NCBI GenBank assembly: GCA_963801475.1
Contig: CAWDEX010000001.1
Location: 2,790,001 to 2,854,000 of the forward strand
Source: DAOMFB01 sp963801475
GTDB lineage: Bacteria; Acidobacteriota; Thermoanaerobaculia; UBA5066
Direction of reading: 5' to 3'
Length of the DNA: 64,000 nucleotides
Under the pieces are notes generated by a model. It was not told the origin of the DNA and ran no database searches. It was given only the letters and a program-made list of their open reading frames with translations. Shown here piece after piece: positions 1 to 8,013 of this stretch. A program made the translations under genes and the position numbers. The stretch's first letter is position 1, and the number at the start of each line of letters is the position of its first letter.

Positions 1-684
1 GCGATGACCCTTTCGGTCATGGTGGTTCTCGCCGTTATCGTTCTTCGACTGCGCGGCGGGGGGTTTCGGGCGCTTCCCTTCTACATCCTCGTCCTGGCTC
101 TCGGCTCAGTCTTCCTCGCGGAGAGCTTCTTCTCCGAACGAAACCGCAAGGTACTGCTGACGCTTCTCCTGGTCCTCCCCTTTGCGCCTCTGGCATCAGC
201 GGCCGTGCGGCACGAATCGATGACGTGGAATGTCTCGCGGAGAGAGGAGATCAGTGGCCCGTTTGCGCCAGTGGCGGACTACATCCGACAGCAGACCACG
301 CCGGACGAGCGGATCGCGGCATTCCCGGTTCTCACACGTGTCTATCTCGATGCGCTGCGGCGACCCGCGACAGACTCGATCTACTTTCTTCCATGGCAGG
401 CCCTTTGGGAGGAAAGCCGGCCGGTGGACAAGAGCACCTGTTCCCAGCTTCGGAGCGCGCGGCCCCGCTTCGTCGTCATTCGGTCGGACGCCATCTGGGG
501 CGAATGGCCGTGGGAGAGCTACGGCGCCTGCATCGACCGGTTCGTGAAGGAGAACTACGCGAAGCTCCCGGACGAGCGTTTCAGGGGCCTTCTGTGGGAG
601 CGGTCGGATGTCCTGGCGGACGAAAAATCCCGAGCGGTTCTTCGTTCGTCCGCCGGGACTCAGGGGCTACAACCGACCCGGTAA
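1..684 (+). CDS. C-terminal part of a polytopic membrane protein, GT39/ArnT-like (truncated by window edge)
   Basis: The reading frame is open from the first base, so the true start may lie outside; an ATG at 4 is the first internal candidate. The visible 226-227 residues begin with about three hydrophobic helices (residues 5-70), followed by a soluble tail with a DERIAAFP-like stretch and Trp-rich segments. That arrangement is seen in the C-terminal domains of lipid-linked-sugar glycosyltransferases of the GT39/ArnT type. The neighbour on the other strand is another such protein, which supports a role in envelope glycosylation at the inner membrane. The gene overlaps its convergent neighbour by 25 bases. 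Family placement is inferred; only the membrane-plus-soluble-tail layout is seen directly. Confidence 0.6.
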   Translation, partial: AMTLSVMVVLAVIVLRLRGGGFRALPFYILVLALGSVFLAESFFSERNRKVLLTLLLVLPFAPLASAAVRHESMTWNVSRREEISGPFAPVADYIRQQTTPDERIAAFPVLTRVYLDALRRPATDSIYFLPWQALWEESRPVDKSTCSQLRSARPRFVVIRSDAIWGEWPWESYGACIDRFVKENYAKLPDERFRGLLWERSDVLADEKSRAVLRSSAGTQGLQPTR

Positions 685-2213
685 GGGCCAATGGCGAGGA
701 TCTCCCGGCGATCCGGCACCGGGCCGGACGAGACACGGCAGGGGACTGTGTCGATCCAGAGGACCGGGCGGAGGAGCACGTTGCTCATCCGGTTGGAAGC
801 GGTCCAGATGTCGAACGGCCAGGAAGGCACCTTTTCGAGGCTGACCGGCACGCCTGGCCCGAGAACCGCGTCCAATTTCCAGCGTAGTTCGAGCAGTCCC
901 GCGTGGTCCGGTGTATCGAGCGAGCACGACGGCGGGCGGAGCCCGAAGTCGAACAGACCGCCCGCGAACGCCTCCGCCAGGCTCAGGTGCACGCGCACGC
1001 CGCGGGCACCGCTCAGATGAAGGGTCGTCTTCTGGGCCGCGTCATGTGTCCCAACGGCCTCGAGAAAATCGCGCGGCGTCAGGGCGAGGAACTGGATTCC
1101 GTACGCCGGGTAGGTGATCTGGTTCCAGGCGAGCGCCGCCAGCAGGTACGCCCCGGCCACGACCCGAAGAGACTGGGTCCGTCGCCCCCATTCGAGAAGG
1201 CGCTCGACGCCGAGGGCGAAGAACCCCAGGGCAAACGGAAACAAATACAGGAGAAAGCGCTTGTCGGTCCAGTCATAGAAGAGGCCGAAGAATATGCCGA
1301 GCACCGCCACGATGGGCGTAAAGACGCTTCGGAGCAGCCGCTCTTCGCGTCCGGGGCCATCCAGACAGCGCAGGACACCGGCGACGTAGAGGGGGACGAC
1401 GAGGAGTCCGAGCAGCGCCAGAGAGCCGAAGGCATAGAAGCCGAGGTTCTTAGGGACGAAGCGGACCAGAGCCTCGACGCCATGGCGCACTCCGGACGGG
1501 TCCCGGAACGAATGCCACCAGCGGAAAACGAGCCAGAGCGCCGGAAGGAGGCTTCCGGCCGCCGCGCCGATCCAGAGCCACGGCTCGCGCAGATGCTCGC
1601 GCCGCGTCAGCAGGACCGCCGCGACGAGGCCGAGGGCCGCCGGAAGGGCTGCGTAGTGGAACAGGAAGCTGACACCGACCGCCAGCCCGAAGGGGACGTA
1701 CGCCGCCGGCCGGCGCCCCGCGCGAACGAAGAGGAGCACGGCGAGAACGAGGAAGAAGACCGCCCAGACCTCGGCCAGAATCCAGCGGGCGAAGTCCTGG
1801 ACGTAGCCGTTCGCGAAAAAGACCCAGGCCGAGAGGGCGGCAATCGCCGGCCGGAACCGTTCGCGAAGGAGACGGTAGAGGAGGACGGCCGTCGCACCGA
1901 GGAGAACGAAGTTAAGAACGGGGAGGCCGTTCAGGGCTCCCAGCCGTTCCAGCACGCCCATGACGATCGGAAGCCCCGGGGGCCGGAACGTCGGCCTCAG
2001 AGGGGCCCCCGCCCAGTAGAGGCCGTTGTTGATCCAGTCGTAGGAATCGCTTGAGAGATACGGATAGCACCAGTTGAGGTCGGCGACGCGGAGCGACCGG
2101 ACGACGGGAAACGCCCCGACGAGCCCCGCGAGGAAGAGGACGCCCGGGAGGCGCCTGTCGAGCGCCGTTCCCGGGCCCCGGCCCGGAGCCGAAGACGCAG
2201 AATCCTCACTCAC
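660..2213 (-). CDS. Polytopic membrane glycosyltransferase, GT39 (dolichyl-phosphate mannosyltransferase)-like
   Basis: 517 residues, GTG start. About ten hydrophobic helices run from residue 25 to 370. A short loop after the first helix contains DLNWCYPYLSSDSYDW; acidic residues in the first periplasmic loop are typical of GT-C enzymes that use polyprenyl-phosphate sugars. The C-terminal 130 residues are soluble. The expected role is transfer of a sugar from a lipid carrier to a glycan or lipid on the periplasmic face. It lies 39 bases downstream of the PEGA-protein gene on the same strand, and a 10-bp perfect inverted repeat overlaps its start codon. The sugar and acceptor cannot be told from sequence. 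Confidence 0.7.
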   Translation of the reverse strand: MSEDSASSAPGRGPGTALDRRLPGVLFLAGLVGAFPVVRSLRVADLNWCYPYLSSDSYDWINNGLYWAGAPLRPTFRPPGLPIVMGVLERLGALNGLPVLNFVLLGATAVLLYRLLRERFRPAIAALSAWVFFANGYVQDFARWILAEVWAVFFLVLAVLLFVRAGRRPAAYVPFGLAVGVSFLFHYAALPAALGLVAAVLLTRREHLREPWLWIGAAAGSLLPALWLVFRWWHSFRDPSGVRHGVEALVRFVPKNLGFYAFGSLALLGLLVVPLYVAGVLRCLDGPGREERLLRSVFTPIVAVLGIFFGLFYDWTDKRFLLYLFPFALGFFALGVERLLEWGRRTQSLRVVAGAYLLAALAWNQITYPAYGIQFLALTPRDFLEAVGTHDAAQKTTLHLSGARGVRVHLSLAEAFAGGLFDFGLRPPSCSLDTPDHAGLLELRWKLDAVLGPGVPVSLEKVPSWPFDIWTASNRMSNVLLRPVLWIDTVPCRVSSGPVPDRREILAIGPYRVGCSP

Positions 2214-2235
2214 GGATCGAGCCGCGAGTGAGGAT
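2202..2235 (-). promoter_or_regulatory. Perfect 10-bp inverted repeat overlapping the start codon of the GT39-like gene
   Basis: Arms ATCCTCACTC (2202-2211) and GAGTGAGGAT (2226-2235) are perfectly complementary with a 14-base loop. On the minus strand the distal arm begins inside the GTG start codon (2213-2211). A hairpin here would bury the initiation region, or the repeat could bind a protein. There is no U-tract, so an intrinsic terminator is unlikely. Confidence 0.5.
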
Positions 2236-2252
2236 ACCGCGCCGAGGGAGCG

Positions 2253-3830
2253 CTACTGTTTCTCCAGGTCCACCACGACGTCGACGGGCTGGCCCACCCT
2301 GGCCTCGACGTCGAGGGTCTTCGACGTGAAGCCGGGGCGCGTGACGGTGACGCTCCGGGTGCCGGCCGCGACGATGACGCCGCGCGGCGAGCCGTTCAGC
2401 TCCTCGCCGACGCCGACGTACCGGTCGTCCACGTAGATGGCCGCATCCACGGGCGTGACGCTGAAGCGAAGCCTCCCGCTGTCCACCCCGGCGACCGCGC
2501 TTCGACTCGGGCGGGCCTCCCGGTCACGGCTTTCGTCGATGCCACCAGGCCCGCTCTCGTCGTCGAGGGAGGCGCCGGACGCGGCCGAGACCTGCTTCCC
2601 GTCGGGTCCGAAGTAGCGCCCGTGGGGCATTCCCTTCGAGTCGGGCGGGAACGCGTCGAGCGCGCTCTTGCCCGGCTCGAGCGTCAGAGTCTTACCGAAG
2701 CTGAGGTACTCCCCCCTGGCGATCGAGACGTCGATCGAGAGCGGCTGGTAGTTCGCCAGCCGGAACTCCAGCTTGTAGGCGCCGGGACGAAGGTAGAGGA
2801 AGTCCGGGATGCCGTCGAAATCGTCGGCCGTCCCGATGTACGTGCCGTCTAGCCAGACCTCCGCCTCTTCCGGCTCGACGTCGGTCTTCACGGTCCCCCA
2901 AGCGCCGCTCGGTGCCGGGCTTCCCGGGCTCCCCGTCTCCGCGACGACCGACACCGTCGGCCACCAGCCCCAGCCCCAGCCCCACCACGGACCGCCCCAC
3001 CACCAGCCGGACCAGACCGACCACGGGTACCAGCCCCAACCCCACGCCGAGTAGTAAGAATTCCAGTACCCGCCGTAGTGGGGATAGTGCCCGTAGTGGT
3101 ACGTCGGACGCCCGCCATAGTGACCGCCATAGCGCCCGCCATAGTGACCGCCGGGAGAATGTCCGCCCGAACCGCCCGGCCTGCCGCCGTAGCCCGGGTT
3201 GCCCGGCCTGCCCGGGCCCCCGCCGTTGTGCGTCGACGGACCTCTGGAGATCGCCGGACCGCCTCGGTACGGGGCCGAAGAGACGGCCGGTCGCGGTGTG
3301 CTGGCACGGCCGGAAACTCCGGCCGCCGTGTAGCCCGCGCTACGCGAAATGGCCGAGCCGGACACGCGGGGCGAGGAATAAGCGCTGCGCGGAGCCGAAT
3401 AGCCGCTTCTGTACGGGGCCGAAGATACGGCCGGTCGCGGTGTGCTGGCACGGCCGGAAGCTCCGGCCGCCGTATAACCCGCGCTCCGCGAAATGGCCGA
3501 GCCGGACACGCGGGGCGAGGAATAGGCGCTGCGCGGTGCGGAATAGCTGCCGCGCGGGGCCGAATAGCCGCTGCGTGGAGCGGAAGAAGCGCCTCGAGGC
3601 GCCGAGAATCCGCCGCCGCGAGAGCCGCCACTGAAGCCGCCGCCGTGAGAGCCGCCGCTGAAGCCGCCGCCGCGAGAGCCGCCGCCAGATCCGCCTCCGT
3701 GGCCTCCCCCCCGCTGGGCGAAGACCGGTTGCGTCCATCCGACGAGAAGAGGAACAGCCAGAAGCGCGCAGAGCCTGCGCGCGATCCAGCCCGGTGGCCT
3801 TCTGGTTCCGGAACCTTCGTGCCCGAGCAT
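2253..3830 (-). CDS. Exported low-complexity protein with two PEGA domains and a Trp-rich stretch
   Basis: The ATG at 3830 is chosen because it gives a proper signal peptide: a positive n-region, the hydrophobic run LCALLAVPLLVGW, then VFAQ. The mature protein is 525 residues counted with the signal. In order: Gly/Ser/His-rich repeats (GGGFSGGS units), YSAPR and SSPR repeats with a 48-residue tandem duplication, a Gly/His/Tyr segment, a stretch with 14 Trp in 29 residues, then two PEGA domains (roughly residues 315-385 and 455-525) with the usual VDDRYVG and LRPGAY-like cores. PEGA domains are found in bacterial surface proteins, so cell-surface location is likely. The low-complexity part resembles structural or adhesive proteins; the function is unknown. 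Confidence 0.75.
   Translation of the reverse strand: MLGHEGSGTRRPPGWIARRLCALLAVPLLVGWTQPVFAQRGGGHGGGSGGGSRGGGFSGGSHGGGFSGGSRGGGFSAPRGASSAPRSGYSAPRGSYSAPRSAYSSPRVSGSAISRSAGYTAAGASGRASTPRPAVSSAPYRSGYSAPRSAYSSPRVSGSAISRSAGYTAAGVSGRASTPRPAVSSAPYRGGPAISRGPSTHNGGGPGRPGNPGYGGRPGGSGGHSPGGHYGGRYGGHYGGRPTYHYGHYPHYGGYWNSYYSAWGWGWYPWSVWSGWWWGGPWWGWGWGWWPTVSVVAETGSPGSPAPSGAWGTVKTDVEPEEAEVWLDGTYIGTADDFDGIPDFLYLRPGAYKLEFRLANYQPLSIDVSIARGEYLSFGKTLTLEPGKSALDAFPPDSKGMPHGRYFGPDGKQVSAASGASLDDESGPGGIDESRDREARPSRSAVAGVDSGRLRFSVTPVDAAIYVDDRYVGVGEELNGSPRGVIVAAGTRSVTVTRPGFTSKTLDVEARVGQPVDVVVDLEKQ
3267..3554. repeat. Tandem duplication, two copies of a 144-bp unit
   Basis: Copies 3267-3410 and 3411-3554 match at all but about six of the first 127 bases, then diverge at the end of the unit. 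The period is a multiple of three, so it encodes two 48-residue repeats within the PEGA protein and keeps the frame. The high identity suggests a recent duplication or ongoing homogenisation. Confidence 0.9.
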
Positions 3831-3931
3831 GAGGCACCTCCCCGGTCGGAATCCCCCCATCCCCCGAAGGGGACGGGAGAACGCCTTCCGAGAAGATGAT
3901 GCAATCCGGCTGCCTTCGCCAGGGAAACCTC

Positions 3932-4864
3932 TCACGCGCCGCCGCCGGCCGGCCGCAGCGCTTCCTTGAGCCCCGCCAAGTAGTCCCACCGGAACAACTT
4001 GTCGTAGAGTCGCCCCGGCAGCGGCACCCCAAAAGGGTCCACGAAACCAACCAGGAATTCGATCACCCGGAGGGCTACCGGGCGAACATCTCGGATAGTC
4101 CGGGCTGCGTCCACTCCCAGGGACGCCGCCAGGTCAGGTCTCTTCCGGACGAGTATGGCTGCCGCCCGGCCCGACGCCCGCTGGCGGTCCCTGAAGCTCG
4201 CAACCGTCGTCGGGTGGTCGTGCCGCGCCCGCGCGGCCGGCCGGTAGACGAGACGAAAGGAACGCGGAGCGGCCGAGGCCCGGAAGGCGAACTCCACGTC
4301 CTCCCACGCCGCGCCGCCGAAGCACTCGTCGAAGCCGCCCACCTCGAGGAACAGGTCCCGCGGCAGGGAGACGTTGGAGGCGTAGAAAAACCAGGCCGGG
4401 ACGTCCTCCGGATCACGAATCAGGCCGTAGCCGAACTGGAGGCCGGCCCGGTCGAGGTGCCGAAGCATCGGCGTGACGCGCATCGTCGACGCGTCCCACT
4501 CCGTCCGGCCGAGGACCGCCCGCTCCCCGTCCCCTTCTTCCCGGTGCGCCCGGTCGTGAGCCGCGAGAAAGCCCGGCTCCGGGACGATGTCGTCGCCGAG
4601 GAAGAGGAGGATCTCTCCTGTCGCGGCTCGGGCGCCGGCGTTCCGGGCGCGGGCCGGTCCGGCGTGGGCGGCCCGGAGGACGGTCAGCCATCCCTCGCGC
4701 TCGCGGGACGACAGGAGGTCCTGCGTTCCGTCCGTCGAACCGTCGTCCACGACGACGACCTCGACGCCTCCGTCGACCTCGTCCCCCTGCCGTTCGAGGG
4801 CGTCCAGCGTCCGGGCGAGACGATCTTTCCGGTCGTGCGTCGGGATGACGACCGAGAGCCTCAC
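3932..4864 (-). CDS. Glycosyltransferase family 2
   Basis: 310 residues from the GTG at 4864, which overlaps the upstream stop as GTGA. The longer upstream open frame is Arg/Gly-rich and is not coding. The protein starts at once with the GT-A fold: SVVIPTHDRKDR, then VVVVDDGSTDG for nucleotide-sugar binding, FLGDD as the metal-binding DXD-like motif near residue 95, and a GGFDE...WEDVEF acceptor or catalytic region near 195-210. It is the third gene of a coupled set with a GT4 enzyme and a PIG-L deacetylase. It should act on the cytoplasmic side in building a surface glycan. Donor and acceptor are unknown. Confidence 0.88.
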   Translation of the reverse strand: MRLSVVIPTHDRKDRLARTLDALERQGDEVDGGVEVVVVDDGSTDGTQDLLSSREREGWLTVLRAAHAGPARARNAGARAATGEILLFLGDDIVPEPGFLAAHDRAHREEGDGERAVLGRTEWDASTMRVTPMLRHLDRAGLQFGYGLIRDPEDVPAWFFYASNVSLPRDLFLEVGGFDECFGGAAWEDVEFAFRASAAPRSFRLVYRPAARARHDHPTTVASFRDRQRASGRAAAILVRKRPDLAASLGVDAARTIRDVRPVALRVIEFLVGFVDPFGVPLPGRLYDKLFRWDYLAGLKEALRPAGGGA

Positions 4865-6063
4865 CCGCCTCCCCCGAGGAGACGTTTGAAGATGCCCGAG
4901 GCGCGGGTGTCCTTCCGGCGCGGCTCCCTGGCGAAATCGAGGAGCGGCTTCAGCGTCCGTTCCCAGCGCAGGGCACGTGCCGCTTCGAGAGCCTTCCGCG
5001 AAGCCGCCGAGCGCTCCGCCTCGTCCGTCAGGAACGACACGAGCGCTGCCGCGAAAGCTCCCGGGTCGGCCGGGACGACGCGGCCGGCGCCCGTCTCCGC
5101 GACCAGCCTCGCTCCGGCCCCCCCGTCGGTCGTCACCACCGGAAGGCCGGCCCAGAGAAAGTCGAGAAGGCGCGTCCGGTAGGAAAGCGACGTCTCGAGG
5201 GAGGGACGCTGCGCAGCGGCGGCCACGCGGCACCCCTGGTAAAGGCCGCCACGCGTCTCGTGCGCCGACCATGGAAGGACGAGGACCGATCGATCCAGCC
5301 ACCCCTCGCACCGCGCCCGCTCGGACGCCTCGAGGAGCCTCGTCTGCGGCGTCGACGCCGGGTTGGGGTTCTCCGAGAAGAGAAGCCGGGCGGTCGGAAC
5401 CGAAGCGAGAACGGCTCCCCACGCGTCCAGCACGAGGTCCGCGTCGTACCAGTCGTAGACGCCGCCGAAGAAGACGTCGGCCTCACCCGTGGGAATCTGC
5501 GGAAACGGCCATGGTCCCGACGGCGGCGTGTCGTCGACTCCGAACGGCGCCACGTCGCAGAGCAGACGTCCTTCCGCCTCGCGTGCGATGTCCGCGGGCG
5601 TGAGCCGGCCGCGTCCGAGGAGCAGCCCCAGCCAGAAGAGCCTCTGCTCCTCCGAGGCGGCGAGGACGAAGTCGGCCCGCTCGACGAGCGAGAAGAGCGT
5701 CTTCCGGTCGTTCACGAAGACGCTCGGCCCCAGCGACTCGGCGTAGGCGAAATTCTCCACGAGGAACGGGTCGTAGAGGTCCGCGACGAGGGAACCCGGG
5801 AATCCAAGGGCCAGGAGTTCCTTCCCCGCGTGCCCTGAGACGACGGCCACATTGAAATCGCGGGCCCGCGCGAGGACTTCATGGACCTCACTCAGGACGA
5901 TCCGCCCCGCACCCCGGACCGGGACCTCCTCCGGCGACGGCGACGCGAGGACGACGTCGTGCCCCGCGCGTCCCAGCTGCTCGGCCACCCGGAGGGCGCG
6001 GATTCCCATTCCCGCCATCCGGGGCCGTACCGGTTCGGGCGACAGGACGAGGACGCGGCTCAT
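4861..6063 (-). CDS. Glycosyltransferase family 4 (GT-B fold)
   Basis: 400 residues from the ATG at 6063, overlapping the deacetylase stop as ATGA. The N-terminal Rossmann half begins RVLVLSPEPVRPRMAGMGIRA, the glycine-containing acceptor loop of GT4 enzymes. The C-terminal half has LLDFLWAGLPVVTTDGGAGA, corresponding to the GT4 donor-binding region near residues 310-335. Family members transfer a sugar from a nucleotide donor to a growing lipid-linked chain in the cytoplasm. Translational coupling to the genes on both sides argues for one pathway. The specific sugar cannot be assigned. Confidence 0.85.
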   Translation of the reverse strand: MSRVLVLSPEPVRPRMAGMGIRALRVAEQLGRAGHDVVLASPSPEEVPVRGAGRIVLSEVHEVLARARDFNVAVVSGHAGKELLALGFPGSLVADLYDPFLVENFAYAESLGPSVFVNDRKTLFSLVERADFVLAASEEQRLFWLGLLLGRGRLTPADIAREAEGRLLCDVAPFGVDDTPPSGPWPFPQIPTGEADVFFGGVYDWYDADLVLDAWGAVLASVPTARLLFSENPNPASTPQTRLLEASERARCEGWLDRSVLVLPWSAHETRGGLYQGCRVAAAAQRPSLETSLSYRTRLLDFLWAGLPVVTTDGGAGARLVAETGAGRVVPADPGAFAAALVSFLTDEAERSAASRKALEAARALRWERTLKPLLDFAREPRRKDTRASGIFKRLLGGGG

Positions 6064-6836
6064 GGCGGCGCCCCCGTCCAGGGGCTCATCGCGCGGGCGA
6101 GGAACGGAATCCCCCGGGCGAGGTCGGAGCCCGGAATGACGAAGTAGCCCTCGGCGGCGACGGTCTCCTTCGGCAGGGTCATCCGGCGGTACGAGTTCAG
6201 CCCCGCCACGAAACCCGCGTAGTCGCGCTCCGCGTTCTGCGAGGCGAAGGCAGCCATCGCCCGCCGCTTCGTCTCCGCGTGGGGCCCGCAGTCGAAGAGG
6301 AAGTTCGGCCGCAGCGGCTGCGACAGCTCGAAGAAGGCGACGGTGGCTCCGGCCAGGACACGTGCCGTCACGGAGCCGGAAGCGGCGCTCTCCCCGACCG
6401 TGACCAGCGCCTCGGCCACCGCCCGGTGGTCGGGGTGGATCTCGACCGGCGAGGGGGCGAAGACGAGGTCCGGAGCCACCTCGCACAGCGCCGTCTCCAC
6501 GGCCTCCCGGAGAGCGGGCCCGGTGTCCGACAAGCCGCGGTCCCGGAGACCCGCGCTCCGAAGCTCGCCCCCTCCGAGACGGGCGAGCGCGGCCGCCGAC
6601 TCGGCGAGGCGGAGGCGGGCCGTCCGCGCGCGGGCCGCCGCGTCGGATTCGTCGCCCGCGCCGTCCGTCAGGACGAGGACGACGACCCCGGCGCCCCGCT
6701 GCGCGAGGTCGGCCAGGGCGGCGCCGCACCCGAAGATCTCGTCGTCGGGATGCGGCGCGAGGACGAGGGCGCGCCGGGCCGAGAAGGAGGACGCCTGATA
6801 GGGAATCAGCGCCTGTTCCGGAACGAAGCCCGTCAT
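6060..6836 (-). CDS. PIG-L/LmbE family deacetylase
   Basis: 258 residues, ATG at 6836. The family signature APHPDDEIFGCG lies at residues 27-38; His29, Asp31 and Asp32 are the expected zinc ligand and catalytic base region. A second HPDH motif supplies the other histidines. PIG-L enzymes hydrolyse N-acetyl groups from GlcNAc-type sugars or related small molecules. Lying first in a coupled operon with GT4 and GT2 enzymes, it probably deacetylates an N-acetylated sugar or lipid-linked intermediate of the surface glycan. The intergenic region to the divergent GT2 gene (139 bases) must hold the promoters for both directions, but no convincing sigma-70 match was seen. Confidence 0.85.
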   Translation of the reverse strand: MTGFVPEQALIPYQASSFSARRALVLAPHPDDEIFGCGAALADLAQRGAGVVVLVLTDGAGDESDAAARARTARLRLAESAAALARLGGGELRSAGLRDRGLSDTGPALREAVETALCEVAPDLVFAPSPVEIHPDHRAVAEALVTVGESAASGSVTARVLAGATVAFFELSQPLRPNFLFDCGPHAETKRRAMAAFASQNAERDYAGFVAGLNSYRRMTLPKETVAAEGYFVIPGSDLARGIPFLARAMSPWTGAPP

Positions 6837-6975
6837 ACGCACCCGTCGTGCACGCCCTTGCATTCTAGCGGCGCTGCCTTGACACCCCCCGGTACGGACG
6901 GCGAGACTGCCGAGGCCCCTTCCAGCGGGCGCCGGGCGCCCGCAGATTCCGTTCCCGGGAGGAGGTTTCGACCAC

Positions 6976-8013
6976 GTGAAAGCGCCGGGAGATCCGCCCC
7001 GGGTCTCCGTCATCGTCCGGACGAAGGACCGTCCGGGTCTCCTCGCCGAGGCTCTCGGGAGTCTCCGCGCGCAGACCTTCGGGGACTTCGAGACGCTCGT
7101 CGTGAACGACGGCGGACCCATCCCCGGATCGGTCCTCGAGCCGGCGCCGGGGCGCGCGCTGAGCGTCGTCGCGCCGCCGCCGCCGGGAGGGCGTGCCCGG
7201 GCGCTGAATGCCGGCCTCGCCGCGGCCCGAGGCCGCCACGTCGCCTATCTCGACGACGACGACCTCTACCTCCCCGCTCACCTCGACGTCCTCGTTCGCG
7301 TCCTCGACGGCGACGACCCGTGCGAGGCGGCCTACACGACGGTCGACCAGATCGCGCAGCGGCGCGGGCCGGACGGAAGGTACCGCGACGCCGAGGTCCT
7401 CGTCACCTACGGGCGCGCCTTCGACCCGAACCGGATTCTCTTCAAGAACGACATTCCCCTCATCGCGCTGATGCACCGCCGGGACGTCATCGAAAGGGCC
7501 GGGCCGTTCGACGAGGCCTTCGACCTCTTCGAGGACTGGGACTTCCTGATCCGCCTGTCGCGCGTCACACGGCCCCGCTTCGTTCCCGAGACGACCGCTC
7601 TCTACCGGCTGCGGGATGACGGCTCCAACGCCACGACCGCCTCGCCGTGGCGCGGGCCCGCGGCCGAGGCGGCGCGCGCGGCGCTCCAGGCCAAGCACGC
7701 CGCGCTCCTGACCCCCGCTGCGACGCGGGCGCTCGTGGACGGTTTCGACGAGGAACTCGCGCTGCGCGAGCGGGACGTCCGGAGCCTTCGCTTGCGGCTG
7801 GCCGAAGTCGAAGGTCGTCTCGGGGCGCTCGAGGACGAGCTCAGATCGGTCAGGGCCCTGGCAGCCCGGAACCTTCAGGCCGCCGGCGAGCGGGAAGCGG
7901 CTCTCGTCGCCGAACGGGACGAATTGGGGCGCCACCTGGCGATGGTCCACCGCTCACTCTGGTGGCGGCTCGCCACGCCGTGGTGGAAGCTGAAGGGGAT
8001 CCTGTCGCGATGA
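6976..8013 (+). CDS. Glycosyltransferase family 2 with C-terminal coiled coil
   Basis: 345 residues, GTG start preceded by GGGAGGAGG. The GT-A domain (about 1-230) has VSVIVRTKDRP, VVNDGG and the DXD-type run YLDDDDLYLP; FEDWDF near residue 190 fits the ED acceptor motif. Residues 240-320 form a Glu/Arg/Leu-rich coiled coil, and the protein ends with LWWRLATPWWKLKG, a Trp-rich tail that recurs in its partner gene. It overlaps the next gene by four bases (ATGA). The role is addition of one sugar in a surface polysaccharide. Confidence 0.87.
   Translation: MKAPGDPPRVSVIVRTKDRPGLLAEALGSLRAQTFGDFETLVVNDGGPIPGSVLEPAPGRALSVVAPPPPGGRARALNAGLAAARGRHVAYLDDDDLYLPAHLDVLVRVLDGDDPCEAAYTTVDQIAQRRGPDGRYRDAEVLVTYGRAFDPNRILFKNDIPLIALMHRRDVIERAGPFDEAFDLFEDWDFLIRLSRVTRPRFVPETTALYRLRDDGSNATTASPWRGPAAEAARAALQAKHAALLTPAATRALVDGFDEELALRERDVRSLRLRLAEVEGRLGALEDELRSVRALAARNLQAAGEREAALVAERDELGRHLAMVHRSLWWRLATPWWKLKGILSR

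Noticed and set aside
903..2054. Long plus-strand open frame rich in Glu and Arg.
   Set aside because: It is the antisense of the GT39-like gene; its composition reflects the GC-rich third positions of the real frame.
4870..5422. Upstream extension of the GT2 reading frame (an ORF open to 5422).
   Set aside because: It is Arg/Gly/Pro-rich shadow coding opposite a real GT4 frame on the same strand; the GTG at 4864 gives the exact GT2 N-terminus and a GTGA overlap.
6879..6907. TTGACA upstream of the GT2 gene as a promoter.
   Set aside because: A perfect -35 hexamer is present, but the base positions 17 downstream read CGAGAC or similar, with no -10 match.
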